A DNA stretch of 64,000 nt from Silvibacterium dinghuense (GCF_004123295.1 NZ_SDMK01000001.1:1550001-1614000); one strand, 5' to 3'. Shown: positions 53,041 through 62,412, counted from the stretch's first letter. Made by a program: numbers and translations. Notes: generated by a model from the sequence alone, not told the origin.

Positions 53041-53423
53041 GCCGCACTCCGAGGTCCGCGTTTCCGTGTGCAGAGCACATTTAGGGCGCCGAGGATATGG
53101 GTCATCGAGGTATTACGGCCGTAGAGCACCATGTCCGCATAGCGGACGGGTGCAAGGTCGCCTGCGCGGTCCACCAGCAGCAGAGGAATCTGCAGATCCG
53201 ATTCAAGTAGGCGGTGGATTAACCTGCCCGCGAGGTCACCCTGTTTTGCATGGATCAGAACTCCGCAGACCAGCTCAAGGCTACCTGCCATCATGACGGC
53301 AGCGGCGCTCCGGCTATCGTCGATCGCGGTGACCTCATAAGGCTGCAGACGGAGTGCGAACGCAGTAGTTGAAAGCAGTTCGCGGTCGGCGCAATAGAGC
53401 GGGATTTGCTTCTTCGGTCGCAT
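53037..53423 (-). CDS. Hypothetical protein, possible receiver-like fold
   Basis: The 128-residue product has alternating strands and helices (IPLYCADRELLSTTAFALRL, LELVCGVLIHAKQG and IPLLLVDRAGDLAPVRYADM) reminiscent of a receiver domain without the phospho-Asp. Similarity is structural impression only. It lies between the VirB8-like gene (5 bases upstream) and the methyltransferase (4-base overlap), so it is part of the transfer operon. Confidence 0.5.
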   Translation of the reverse strand: MRPKKQIPLYCADRELLSTTAFALRLQPYEVTAIDDSRSAAAVMMAGSLELVCGVLIHAKQGDLAGRLIHRLLESDLQIPLLLVDRAGDLAPVRYADMVLYGRNTSMTHILGALNVLCTRKRGPRSAA

Positions 53424-53428
53424 CGCAC

Positions 53429-54106
53429 TTAACTCCCGAATGCCTGGTCTTCATGGACGTAGCTGATGACAAGACCGAGCGGATTGACGAGCAGCATGTT
53501 GTTGGGAACCTGATCGCGGAAGCTGTAAATCACATTTGCTGTCCAGCGTTCGCGCCGCTGTTCCTGTCCGTCGCCGGGTGAGCGGAAGACCTTTTGAAAC
53601 TCGACTTGGGCGCGATAAGGGGTCTGCCTGGTGTCTTCCAGTACAACCGCATCAATCTCGATGTCGACATTGAGCTGACCGGGATCGAGCAGGAAGTTTT
53701 GGAGCGTCTTCTGCTGGTTGACCTTTGCCAGCGTTGCCGACTGCAACGGATCGGAGAGGAAACTTAACGACTGCGAGAAGTCGCGCTGCAGCGTCGCATG
53801 GTTGCGTCCGTAGTAAAGCTCACACCAGCGGGCGAGGTAGTATTTGCTCACTCGCTCGACAGGAATTTTGGAGAAGTCAGCGTAGTTCATTACCTGGCCG
53901 CGTCCGATGTCGTAGACCGCGATGACAAGCGGCTTCAGCCGCGAGGCAGCCGTCTCGGCTCGCCAGAGGAGCGCAAGCAAAGCGAGCGCGACGATGGAGA
54001 GCACGAGCAGAGCGATCTTCAGGTAGGTATTGGTCACGACAGGCTCGGCGTAAAGCTCGAGGAACCTGTGCCCGGCTTCGGTGGTGGTGAACGATGTCTT
54101 TGCCAT
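53429..54106 (-). CDS. trbF: VirB8/TrbF-like inner-membrane protein
   Basis: The 225-residue protein has a short cytoplasmic tail, one membrane helix near residues 28-48 (YLKIALLVLSIVALALLALL) and a periplasmic NTF2-like domain ending SYVHEDQAFGS. VirB8 nucleates the type IV channel and binds VirB9 and VirB10. It follows the VirB6-like gene by 5 bases. Confidence 0.85.
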   Translation of the reverse strand: MAKTSFTTTEAGHRFLELYAEPVVTNTYLKIALLVLSIVALALLALLWRAETAASRLKPLVIAVYDIGRGQVMNYADFSKIPVERVSKYYLARWCELYYGRNHATLQRDFSQSLSFLSDPLQSATLAKVNQQKTLQNFLLDPGQLNVDIEIDAVVLEDTRQTPYRAQVEFQKVFRSPGDGQEQRRERWTANVIYSFRDQVPNNMLLVNPLGLVISYVHEDQAFGS

Positions 54107-54111
54107 AGCGG

Positions 54112-54936
54112 TTATTTCCTGTCGAGGTCAACCCATGTACCGGCGCGTCCGCTGAGGATCGAGGCGGTCAGCTCCGGTATCTTGTGGAGGCCGTAGACGC
54201 AAACGAAAGTGAGCGTCAGCAATGCTGGCAGCAGAGTTGCGATATTCGAGAGACTGAGCGTGCCGATGACTTTGAACATGCCGATGACCACCTTCGAGAA
54301 GACGAAGATAAAGGCTGACGCAACGACCTGGTAGAAGCTGAAGCCGATAAATGCCTTCAGCCATCCCCAGAAGAGCCAGTCGAGCTTGGGCACGATGAAC
54401 CACGGAATAAAAATCGGGCCGATCAGGACGCACACGGCGGTGGCGACGTAGCCGTAAGCAATCACGGCGAAGACGAACGCCTGCATGATCGCCAGCGCAA
54501 TTCTGGCGATAAGCCAGATGAATTCTTCGTGCATGCTGAATAGGCCGGGCGGATCGCCGAGCTGTTGTTCTGCGGCTGAGATCGAATCGACGATCTGCTG
54601 CGTGTTGTCCGATTGGATCTGCGCCGAAAGCTGGATAGCCTCTTTTGTGATGAGGTCCGAGAAGCTGTAACTGGTGCCCGGCAGCGGCGTTGAATAATAG
54701 GTGAGCATGCCGAAGCCGAACGAGATCATCAGGATCAGGTCGGCAAATTTGGCGAAGTGAAATCCGCCACCATGTCCCTGCGAGGCGGACAGGGCGGACT
54801 TCACGCCGAACCAGACGATCAGGATCAGGGCCAGGCCACGGAAGATATCGAGTCCCGTGGCCTGTAGTGTCGGGCTGTTTGCCTGGAGCAACTGGCTGAT
54901 GGCCTGTGACAGGAAGGTGAGATAGTTCTGGGGCAT
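54112..54936 (-). CDS. trbL: VirB6/TrbL-like polytopic membrane protein
   Basis: The 274-residue protein has about six hydrophobic segments, including FRGLALILIVWFGV, FADLILMISFGFGMLTYY, ALAIMQAFVFAVIAYGYVAT, VCVLIGPIFIPWFIV and ATLLPALLTLTFVCVY. VirB6 forms the inner-membrane passage for DNA. It lies 3 bases after the VirB5-like stop. Confidence 0.85.
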   Translation of the reverse strand: MPQNYLTFLSQAISQLLQANSPTLQATGLDIFRGLALILIVWFGVKSALSASQGHGGGFHFAKFADLILMISFGFGMLTYYSTPLPGTSYSFSDLITKEAIQLSAQIQSDNTQQIVDSISAAEQQLGDPPGLFSMHEEFIWLIARIALAIMQAFVFAVIAYGYVATAVCVLIGPIFIPWFIVPKLDWLFWGWLKAFIGFSFYQVVASAFIFVFSKVVIGMFKVIGTLSLSNIATLLPALLTLTFVCVYGLHKIPELTASILSGRAGTWVDLDRK

Positions 54937-54939
54937 GGA

Positions 54940-55803
54940 TTACCTTCCGCTGGGGCTGAGAGAGATGGACTGGAGGGACGTGGTGATGCCTCCGGTCGTC
55001 TGTTGCATGACATTGGGAAAGTTCTGCTGAAAGTAAATGGACTGGTTGATGAGCCGGTTACGCTCATCGAGCTTTTCTTTCTCATCAAGCGCGCGTTGCG
55101 CGGCATCCGCAGCGAGAATCTGATTGGTGTCCTGCTGCGAATGAATCTGCAGCATGGTCGCGGAGTTGATCTTGCCGAGCAGAGCATTCGAGCTCTGCTG
55201 CGAGGGATCGGTCGAATAGGTATCCGATTCGAGATTGGCCAGTTTCTGCTGGAAGGTCTGCGAGTCCGAGCGAATGGTGCCGAGCGTGGAGAGCGAGTTG
55301 GTCAGTGTCGCCTGCCCAATCTGCGAGCTGGCGTACTGGTTCTGGATGGCCGCCTGCGTGGTTGCATCCTGAGAAGACATTGCACTGCCGGGATAACTCT
55401 GCAACTGAATGACAGAAGAGTTATACGCAGACGTCGCACGGGCGGGGTTGCCGAGATCGAGCGCATTGATCCATGCCGAGGTGTTGCCGTAGGTGTTGGG
55501 TGCCGAGGCGGACGAAAAACTCGTCCACATGGAGAAATCGGACTTGTATCGCGCGGCCAGATTCTGCGGCATCTGCGACATCTGGTAAGCAAGGTTGTAG
55601 GCCGCGATGACCTGATTCATCGTCCGGTAAGCAGTCGTATAAATCTGCTCGGCTGTCTGAAGGCTCTGCGATCCCTGCTCGATTTGCTGGATGGCGTGGG
55701 CGCTTTGTGTCGGGTCATAGACGATGCCCGAGCCGAACTGTGCGTGCGCCAGGGGCGCGAGCGCGAGAATTGCGAGAGGAACGAGTGATCTCAGTGTTTT
55801 CAC
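54940..55803 (-). CDS. trbJ: VirB5/TrbJ-like periplasmic protein
   Basis: From GTG 55803, five bases after AAGGAG, the product is 287 residues: a signal peptide (LRSLVPLAILALAPLAHAQ) and a helical mature part rich in Gln and Ser. It contains QQIEQGSQSLQTAEQIYTTA and RALDEKEKLDERNRLINQSI. VirB5 is a minor pilus tip component or adhesin. The frame also runs upstream without a stop to a lipoprotein start at 55941. It lies 3 bases from the VirB6-like gene. Confidence 0.75.
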   Translation of the reverse strand: MKTLRSLVPLAILALAPLAHAQFGSGIVYDPTQSAHAIQQIEQGSQSLQTAEQIYTTAYRTMNQVIAAYNLAYQMSQMPQNLAARYKSDFSMWTSFSSASAPNTYGNTSAWINALDLGNPARATSAYNSSVIQLQSYPGSAMSSQDATTQAAIQNQYASSQIGQATLTNSLSTLGTIRSDSQTFQQKLANLESDTYSTDPSQQSSNALLGKINSATMLQIHSQQDTNQILAADAAQRALDEKEKLDERNRLINQSIYFQQNFPNVMQQTTGGITTSLQSISLSPSGR

Positions 55804-55941
55804 GATGGCTCCTTTGTCTTTGCGCCGAGCGGGAGCGTTGGCGCGTTGATGGTGTACCGATAGGGAGGGCTTCTTCGGCGGCGAAGGGGAGGCGCAGCCA
55901 ACCAAGAGCACGCCGAGAAGCGCGAGCAACACAAGGCGCAT
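55804..55941 (-). other. In-frame lipoprotein-like leader fused to trbJ
   Basis: An ATG at 55941 overlaps the VirB10 stop (TGATG) and starts MRLVLLALLGVLLVGCASPS, an ideal lipobox. No stop codon separates it from the GTG start of trbJ. It may be a degenerate VirB7/TrbH-like lipoprotein, or TrbJ may exist in two forms. Confidence 0.5.
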
Positions 55942-57179
55942 CACATCACCCCTGGCATGTCGTGGTTCTCATACGCAGGCAGAAGCATGTCCTGCGTGAG
56001 GTAAATCTTGATGCGGTGGCCTTCGCGGATGGTGATGGTGGGCGGTATGTTGATGAACTTGTCGAGGACGTTGGCGCCGGAGGCGGCGAGGCTTTCGGCC
56101 ATGCCCTGCCGGTACATACTGGAACCGTTCTCCTCATAACCGGAGTCCGTCGTCGCTTGGGCTGCGCCCGCAATGATGCCGAGCGCGATGCTTGCGCCGA
56201 AGATTTCGAGGTAGTGGTTGTTGACCTTGTCTTTCAGGCCTGTCTCACCAGCCTGATCGAGACCGCGGAACTGGTCGAGATCGACGTTGTAGCCATCCGG
56301 CATGATCATGCGGTGGAAGGCGACGGCAAGGCGCTTCTGGCCGAAGCCGGAGACCTTCTGCGCATTCCCAAGAATGAACGTGCCTTCGGGGATGAGCACA
56401 TGCTGGCGGTCCCGGCTGTAGACGGGATTCGTCACCATAACCTTGACCGACCCAACGAACTCACCATCGAGACGATTCACCAGACTTGTGTCGATGGTGG
56501 TCCCCTCGAAGAGCACATAGGGCTGGCCGTGAGCAGAGTTGACGTTCACTTCTGGCGGATGCTTCGCATCGGCGTCAGAGTGAAGCGAGGTAGGCATGGT
56601 GGATGGAGCGGCGGACTTGTCTGCATTGCCTGTGCCTGCAGTGGGTGGCGCAGAAGAAGATGCGGCTCCGGGGATAGTGTCATTGCCGGAGACGAGATTC
56701 GAGGCAAAGCGCGCCTTGAAAGCGAGGGCCTTTTCTGCATCCGCAATGGGATCACGCGGCGTCTCAGACGGTGGCGGCAACTGCGTAGCAGGAGCTACGC
56801 CACTCGTCTGATTAGCGGCTGTCATCGCCGCATTTGTTCCCGGTGAAGCCGGAATACCGGACTTCTGTGTCTGGGCCTGCTGCTCACTCTGGCGTTGGTC
56901 GGCAGTAAGGTCCTGCTCCAGTTCCTGTATCTTTCGCTGGTTGACGTCTGTGGATGCGGTGGGGGATGTCGGACCAGTGGATGCAGGCGTTGGCTTCGGA
57001 TGGTTCTTCGAGAACATCACCGCCATCAAAATCAGGACCGCCAGCCCCGCGACGACATAGCCCTGCGCCTGCCTGGGCACGACCCCTTCGGGTAGTCTGC
57101 GCCGGTCATGGACTGTGGGAGCTTGGGGCAGGCTTTCCTGCTCTGGCGTGAGTGTAGGGATTTGTTTTTCGTCTGCCAT
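55941..57179 (-). CDS. trbI: VirB10/TrbI-like channel protein
   Basis: The 412-residue protein has a cytoplasmic N-terminus, a membrane helix near residues 40-57 (GYVVAGLAVLILMAVMFS), a Pro/Thr/Ser/Gln-rich periplasmic stalk and the C-terminal VirB10 barrel block with PYVLFEGTTIDTSLVNRLDG, HVLIPEGTFILGN and GHRIKIYLTQDMLLP. It spans both membranes and senses energy from the ATPases. It follows the VirB9-like gene by 8 bases. Confidence 0.9.
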   Translation of the reverse strand: MADEKQIPTLTPEQESLPQAPTVHDRRRLPEGVVPRQAQGYVVAGLAVLILMAVMFSKNHPKPTPASTGPTSPTASTDVNQRKIQELEQDLTADQRQSEQQAQTQKSGIPASPGTNAAMTAANQTSGVAPATQLPPPSETPRDPIADAEKALAFKARFASNLVSGNDTIPGAASSSAPPTAGTGNADKSAAPSTMPTSLHSDADAKHPPEVNVNSAHGQPYVLFEGTTIDTSLVNRLDGEFVGSVKVMVTNPVYSRDRQHVLIPEGTFILGNAQKVSGFGQKRLAVAFHRMIMPDGYNVDLDQFRGLDQAGETGLKDKVNNHYLEIFGASIALGIIAGAAQATTDSGYEENGSSMYRQGMAESLAASGANVLDKFINIPPTITIREGHRIKIYLTQDMLLPAYENHDMPGVM

Positions 57180-57187
57180 CGGCGCAC

Positions 57188-57940
57188 CTACTTCGCTTTC
57201 CGCTCGAAGGTGAGCCTGTGTTTACCGATTTCGAGGTAGCCTTTTTCGACGACTTCGGGAATAACGTAGGTGCCATCGGTGAGCTGGTAGTTGATGAGGT
57301 CGGGCTTGCCGTCTTTCACTTCATAGACGGAGAACTTTTCCGAGGCCGACGACTTGATGTAGGTGAACTTGTCGTCGTGATAAATCGCGGAGACCTGGAA
57401 CGGCTCGTCGCTTTTGTAGGCGTAATCGAACTTCAGGGCAGCAGTCGGATAGTTGGCACGGAACTCTTCGATGGCCTGGGCCGCATGGTGTTGTGCAGCC
57501 AGCGCCTGTTGTTGCGCAGTTGTGACTGCCGATGCAGGCACCAGCTTGTCAGCTCCGTTAGTGGCGGCGATGGAGGACGGATCACTCGGCTCGATCACCA
57601 CCTTCAGGTCAGGTTCGGAGGACTCGTCATCGTCGAGAGTGAACGAGTAGACCGTTCCTTTATCGGTAATCAGGTTGAGATTGGAGTGGATGTCTTCCTT
57701 CGCCGGATGGAGGAAGCAGTAGTTGCCAACTGTATCGATGATCCAGAAGTCCTTGTCGCCGGTGGCAACCTGCAGGATTTTCTCCGTGGCGGGTAACTGG
57801 ATCAATGTGGTGTAGCGCATCTTCGCGCGCACGCTGACGATGTCGTTTGAGTGGTAGTGGACGATGCGGGCTGATTGCTGACCGTGGGCGACGGTCGCAA
57901 CCAGGCCGAGCACCAGCTGAAAGATGGGAGCGCGGTTCAT
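57188..57940 (-). CDS. trbG: VirB9/TrbG-like outer-membrane complex protein
   Basis: From ATG 57940 (TGATG overlap with the VirB4 stop) the product is 250 residues: a signal peptide (FQLVLGLVATVAHG) and the VirB9 beta-sandwich, ending GYLEIGKHRLTFERK. VirB9 lines the outer-membrane core with VirB7 and VirB10. The longer frame to 58069 is antisense shadow of the VirB4 gene. Confidence 0.86.
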   Translation of the reverse strand: MNRAPIFQLVLGLVATVAHGQQSARIVHYHSNDIVSVRAKMRYTTLIQLPATEKILQVATGDKDFWIIDTVGNYCFLHPAKEDIHSNLNLITDKGTVYSFTLDDDESSEPDLKVVIEPSDPSSIAATNGADKLVPASAVTTAQQQALAAQHHAAQAIEEFRANYPTAALKFDYAYKSDEPFQVSAIYHDDKFTYIKSSASEKFSVYEVKDGKPDLINYQLTDGTYVIPEVVEKGYLEIGKHRLTFERKAK

Positions 57941-60411
57941 CAGTTCACCTCTGGTTGTGTGGGGTTGGGGTAGTCCTGGACCAGACGCAGGAGTCCCTGC
58001 CCCGGTCCGAAGCGGGCAAAGTATTCCTGCCGGCGGATGTTGTCGCGAGGCGTGTTGGTCGCCATCCAATAGCTCAATGGGTCAACAGAGAGCCGGAGTT
58101 TCTTGGCATACTGCGGTTGCTTGAAGAGCAGATCGCGCTTGGGCACCAGCGATTCGAGCAGTTCGAGATCGGTGTCGTTGAGCTGGAAGGCTTCGGCATA
58201 GAGCTTGCGATCAATGCCGGGATTAGCAAGGAAGATCCGGCTGGGGCAGGACTCGTTGACCAGTTGCACGAGGTTGTTCGAGACCAGCTCGATCATTGAC
58301 TGCGTGGTCAGGATCATGGAGGCGTTCAGCTTCCTCCACGTCTTTTCAGCTCGCATGACCCAGTCGTGAATAATCTGCCGCTTGAAGAAGATCCACGCCT
58401 CGTCGATGACGAAGAGTTTGAAGGTTGCGATGTTCTGCTTCTTTTCGATTTCCGAGGCCGCGCGCTGCAGGAGATAAAACAGCATCGGCTCCAGGACGTC
58501 CGGGTACTTGTCCCAACCATCGAAGTTGAAGGTCTGAAAGCGTGAGAATGTCAGCGTGTCGTCGACATTGTCAAAGAGGTATCCGAACTGGCCTGATTGC
58601 AACCAGCGGTGCAGGCGTTCACCCAGAGGCCCGAGGATGGATGCGAAATTAGTTAACGTCCGAATCTCGCGCGGCAGCTTGTACGCGCGCTCGATGCCTG
58701 CAAAGAGTGCCTTTTCATCCTCCGGCGTAAGGTCGTAGCGACCGCCCGCCTCGATGAGCACGCGCAGGAAGAGATAAAGAAAATTCTGGTTCTCGTGTGT
58801 CGGCTCCAGTGAGAATGGATTAATACTGAAGCCCGGGTCTTTCAGGCCGACGTTGAGATAGCTCCCGCCGAAGGACCGCGTCAGCATTTGGTAGCTGGCG
58901 CCGAGATCGAAGACGAAGGTCAGCGGATTGTATTTCTGTGCTGACTGGATGATGAAATTGGTCGTAAACGATTTGCCACTCCCGATAGCGCCGAGGATGA
59001 ACGCATTGGGCACATCGCCCCAGTGCAGGTTCAGGTAGTAAGGGGTGCCGTGCATGGATTCAAGGACGGCCAGATATTCCTGATCGAGTTGAGAGTTCCA
59101 CTGCGAACCGCTATCAATGGTGAACAGGAACGACAGGTCGGCATAGTTGGAATTAAGTGCCCACTGCTTGCGCAGGTTGAACTGCCGATTGCCTGGGATC
59201 GTCGCAAAGAACGCATTGAGGAGGTTATAGCGTTCCTCGTAGAGCAGACCGTCATGTTGCGTGAACAGCTTTTGAAACTCTGCGACGGCGTGTTCGACCT
59301 TAGCTCGGTCCTCGTCATGAACAACAACGGACAGTGTGAACTCCCCGAAGTTCTTTCCCTCCATACCCAATGCCGTTAGTGCGGAGCCAAGCTGGGCGAT
59401 GGCTGCTTCCTTCGAATCATCGACCAACTCATCCTTCGGGCCGGTATTCTGCCGGTCCTGAAGGTTTGAAACAAAACTGGTCTTCGAGTTGTGGTGGTGT
59501 CGGCGGCGTGAGGCGATCTCTTTCCGCGCTCTGGCGTTGTCGACCGGATGCCATTCGGTGATGACATGAAAGTTGGCCGGAACGTCGAGGAGGCCCTGCA
59601 GGATCAGGGGCCGCGTCTCGGACGGCATCTCTTTCAGAGTGAGAACGCGGACGTAGTCATCGTCCATGCGGAGGTAACCGCGGTGCGCCTCCAGTTCCGA
59701 ATCGCATAGCTGATAGTCGATCTCGCGCGTGCTGTACAGCCGCGCATCCTGAATCTTGGAGGGGCGGAAATTAACGAGACGACGCAGTATGCGGAACGTC
59801 TCTTCCGCCCCTGGCAGCGTGACCGTCATCAGGTCGTTAAGCTGCCCACTCAAGCTCTGAACTTTTTGTTGCAGCCGCAGCCGGTCGCGCTCTATCTGCT
59901 CATAGATCAGCGTGCGTTCTTTACTGCCCGAGAGCAGAGCGCGGATGTCGCGCAGCGACGAGCGCGGCTGCTTCGGCAGTTGCGCGAGGGCATGCAGCAG
60001 GCCGCTCTTCTGGTAGCTTCCGTCCACCATTAAGACCCAGAAGATTTCGATACTGTAGAGCCGGTCTGCCTTCGATTGAAGGAAGGCCGCGCGCTGCTCG
60101 ACAGCGGCGCGGACGAGCGGATTGTCATACTCGGCATGCGGTATCTCAGGCCGGTTGTGCTTGAACAGGATTTGATAGAGACGGCACCTGTCATCGAGCG
60201 AGCGCAATGCTGCTTCGAGGCGCTTGACGGCATAGTCGCGGCCTGTGTGGTCGAGGCTTTCATAATCGATGCCTCCGATCTTCAACACAGTGCCGAGATC
60301 GCCGGATTTGGTCAGGAATGCAGAGCTGTCCCAGAAGCCGTACAGGTTGACTTGTGCGGGAAACGAGCCTGCGTCTTTCCAGTCCTTCGTGATCGTGTCA
60401 ACTCTGACCAT
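57940..60411 (-). CDS. trbE: VirB4/TrbE-like ATPase
   Basis: The 823-residue ATPase drives pilus biogenesis. The N-terminal domain contains KTSFVSNLQDRQNTG, and the RecA-like half has Walker A ILGAIGSGKSFTTNF near residue 475, Walker B KLFVIDEAWIFFKR and the late conserved TTQSMIELVSNN. It overlaps the VirB3-like stop by 14 bases, so they are co-translated. Confidence 0.93.
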   Translation of the reverse strand: MVRVDTITKDWKDAGSFPAQVNLYGFWDSSAFLTKSGDLGTVLKIGGIDYESLDHTGRDYAVKRLEAALRSLDDRCRLYQILFKHNRPEIPHAEYDNPLVRAAVEQRAAFLQSKADRLYSIEIFWVLMVDGSYQKSGLLHALAQLPKQPRSSLRDIRALLSGSKERTLIYEQIERDRLRLQQKVQSLSGQLNDLMTVTLPGAEETFRILRRLVNFRPSKIQDARLYSTREIDYQLCDSELEAHRGYLRMDDDYVRVLTLKEMPSETRPLILQGLLDVPANFHVITEWHPVDNARARKEIASRRRHHHNSKTSFVSNLQDRQNTGPKDELVDDSKEAAIAQLGSALTALGMEGKNFGEFTLSVVVHDEDRAKVEHAVAEFQKLFTQHDGLLYEERYNLLNAFFATIPGNRQFNLRKQWALNSNYADLSFLFTIDSGSQWNSQLDQEYLAVLESMHGTPYYLNLHWGDVPNAFILGAIGSGKSFTTNFIIQSAQKYNPLTFVFDLGASYQMLTRSFGGSYLNVGLKDPGFSINPFSLEPTHENQNFLYLFLRVLIEAGGRYDLTPEDEKALFAGIERAYKLPREIRTLTNFASILGPLGERLHRWLQSGQFGYLFDNVDDTLTFSRFQTFNFDGWDKYPDVLEPMLFYLLQRAASEIEKKQNIATFKLFVIDEAWIFFKRQIIHDWVMRAEKTWRKLNASMILTTQSMIELVSNNLVQLVNESCPSRIFLANPGIDRKLYAEAFQLNDTDLELLESLVPKRDLLFKQPQYAKKLRLSVDPLSYWMATNTPRDNIRRQEYFARFGPGQGLLRLVQDYPNPTQPEVN

Positions 60412-60709
60412 CGCGTCTCCTCACGGTGATTGCCACGAGATCGTTTTTCATTGGGTCGTAACGGCGGCGAAACTTGCTGGAGTTGAAGAGCACGCGCAGG
60501 ATCTCGACATCATGCTTCGTGGCGATGCGGGCGATGATGACGCCAACAACGAAAAGAACAATGCCACCGACGAGCGAGTGCATCAGGGAGAAGACCGAGC
60601 CTCCGGCAATCAGCGCGACAAAGAATAGCCTTCGTTCTGCGCCGAGTACGGTCAGTGGGCGGTTCATCGCCTTATAAACTGTGTTCTGTCGTGGACCGCC
60701 CTCTGCCAT
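60398..60709 (-). CDS. trbD: VirB3/TrbD-like membrane protein
   Basis: The 103-residue protein has two hydrophobic helices (RRLFFVALIAGGSVFSLMH and VGGIVLFVVGVIIARIAT) behind a short N-terminus, then a basic tail (FRRRYDPMKND). It fits VirB3, which pairs with VirB4 and VirB2 in pilus assembly. It lies 60 bases after the VirB2-like gene. Confidence 0.82.
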   Translation of the reverse strand: MAEGGPRQNTVYKAMNRPLTVLGAERRLFFVALIAGGSVFSLMHSLVGGIVLFVVGVIIARIATKHDVEILRVLFNSSKFRRRYDPMKNDLVAITVRRRDGQS

Positions 60710-60769
60710 GTGCTATCCTCCTTCCTATCAGTCATTTGTGCGTGCTGGTTGAAGCTTGCCGTCAGTGGA

Positions 60770-61102
60770 TTACGACGGGAACAACCAGGCGAGGAAATTG
60801 ACCGCGCCGACCGCCATGCCGATGCCGAACACGATCCCGGCGAGCATCTTTTTCGACTGACCTTCGCCGTAAGCGAACATCAATCCGCCCACAACGATGG
60901 CGACCAGCGAAAGGCCGGTGGCGATGGTGCCGGTGAATGCGGTCTTCAGCACGTTCACCGCGTTGTCCCACGGATCACTGCCGGTCGATTGCGCGTAGAC
61001 CGGCAATGCCGCGAGGAACATCAGGGATGGAATAGTCAGTCTCCGGGCGTGGGTGCGCCATCGCCGGGAACAAGGAAATCGAATCGAAACAGGGATTCTC
61101 AT
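60770..61102 (-). CDS. trbC: VirB2/TrbC-like pilin
   Basis: The 110-residue product starts with an extended signal region (LTIPSLMFLAALPVYAQ) and carries two membrane helices (VLKTAFTGTIATGLSLVAIV, then VFGIGMAVGAVNFLAWLF) separated by a short basic loop (GEGQSKKM), as in VirB2/TrbC pilins. AAGGAG lies just before the ATG. The first gene of the trb-like unit, it follows a 374-base gap. Confidence 0.82.
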   Translation of the reverse strand: MRIPVSIRFPCSRRWRTHARRLTIPSLMFLAALPVYAQSTGSDPWDNAVNVLKTAFTGTIATGLSLVAIVVGGLMFAYGEGQSKKMLAGIVFGIGMAVGAVNFLAWLFPS

Positions 61103-61185
61103 ACGCTCCTTTCATGTGCTTTTCCGGCGAGTGGGCACTCCCGGCTGCAACGTTCTGGAGCGAAGGTAGGACGGAAACGGGCGGA

Positions 61186-61232
61186 TGCCCATTGCAAAAT
61201 CCGTCAGGGGTGTGCAGGTTCTGCACATCGCT
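61186..61232. repeat. 47-bp inverted repeat, left arm
   Basis: This sequence begins TGCCCATTGCAAAATCCGTC and its exact reverse complement lies at 62492-62538. Each arm contains the inner palindrome TGTGCAGGTTCTGCACA. The gap 61103-61476 around it has no gene; it also contains a separate dyad, GCTGTGA-GAA-TCACAGC (61419-61435). Confidence 0.9.
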
Positions 61233-61476
61233 CCTGATGAGCGAAAGCGTCAACAGATACGTGGCTAACAACGCTTCGCAGACAGAAACAGCGACAAGCG
61301 TTAGTGTGGAGCGCGGAGACTGTGAAAGAACAGCGGATGAGAATGGCGGTGCAGAATGCACAGACATCCGCATTCCCGCGATGAACAGCAAACAACGTGC
61401 GGGAATGCGTGAGTCAAGGCTGTGAGAATCACAGCATCGAGCAAAGCTCGCCTTGACGCGCGCGGGCACGCACGCA

Positions 61477-62190
61477 TCATGAGCCACACGCGGGAATGAG
61501 GGAGAGGGACCGCTTTGCTGCGATCCTCTCCTTGACGCGTGATAACCGAGCCGATGCCTGATTGAAATACTCGGAGTCGAGCTCTATGCCGATGTACTTG
61601 CGGCCTGTCAGCAATGCTGCTGCGCATGTCGATCCACTGCCACAGAACGCATCCAGCACCACATCGCCTGGCAGCGAGTAGGCGCGGATTATCGGCACCA
61701 GGGACATCACAGCTTTCTGGGTGGGATGAAGCTTGTTGCCCGTATAAAGCAGCCGCTGCACATCCGCGACCGGTCCACCGATCATTGCTGGCCGGCCCTT
61801 CGCCAGCAGATACGCCTGCTCATGCTGATACTTCAGGAACTCAGTTGATTTGGTCGTGTAGGACTTGCGAAATACCAGATGTCCGACAGGCCGGAATCCA
61901 GCCTCCCTCCACGCTCCGAGAAACTCTTCCGCGCGCGGCCAGCCATAGAAGCAAAGCATCAGACGGTTCTGCTTGAGCACCCGATATGCTTCCTTCATCG
62001 CGGGCTTGAGCCAGTTGGCATTGGTATCGTTCTGCAATGTCCGTCCTGTGCGATCGCGGAAGTTCACCAGGTATGGCGGATCGGTGAGAATGAAGTCCAC
62101 GCTATTAGCGGACATTTCGCGCATCTTCTCGATGCAATCGCCATTGAGGATTGTGTTGGGAAGCTGCTGCTGGATCGTATTCGTGTTCAT
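61477..62190 (-). CDS. Site-specific DNA methyltransferase (N4-cytosine/N6-adenine type)
   Basis: From ATG 62190, seven bases after GGAG, the product is 237 residues. Motif IV is TDPPYLVNF (DPPY at 37-40) and motif I is VLDAFCGSGSTCAAAL, in the order that fits a beta-class methyltransferase; the late LLTGRKYIGIEL is the usual SAM-site continuation. It methylates an exocyclic amino group, and the target site is unknown. There is no restriction partner. The gene sits between the arms of a 47-bp inverted repeat and behind the repeated leader copy B. The longer frame to 62397 reads the leader. Confidence 0.9.
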   Translation of the reverse strand: MNTNTIQQQLPNTILNGDCIEKMREMSANSVDFILTDPPYLVNFRDRTGRTLQNDTNANWLKPAMKEAYRVLKQNRLMLCFYGWPRAEEFLGAWREAGFRPVGHLVFRKSYTTKSTEFLKYQHEQAYLLAKGRPAMIGGPVADVQRLLYTGNKLHPTQKAVMSLVPIIRAYSLPGDVVLDAFCGSGSTCAAALLTGRKYIGIELDSEYFNQASARLSRVKERIAAKRSLSLIPACGS

Positions 62191-62234
62191 GATTTCACTC
62201 CGTCTTGTGTGGTCTCCCGATGAGTCGGGGCACA

Positions 62235-62412
62235 CCTGCGCGAAGCGACGCGAGTGGGTCAGGCTTCCAAGGTCAAGGGACGCTTTTTCGGAAGGTTCGG
62301 GAAATGTTTTGCGCTCTTTGCAAAAGATTTTCTGAAAGCCGAAATCCGTAGGACGCGTAGCGAAGCAGAGGCCCGCCGTGCCGCAGGACGCCGGCAAAAC
62401 CCCGAGCGCGTG
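62235..62412. repeat. Repeated leader, copy B (upstream of the methyltransferase)
   Basis: This 178-base stretch matches copy A (50902-51078) block for block with the same spacing. It lies 45 bases upstream of the methyltransferase start and, like copy A, contains an imperfect inverted repeat starting TTTTCGG. It probably carries a shared promoter or operator. Confidence 0.72.
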
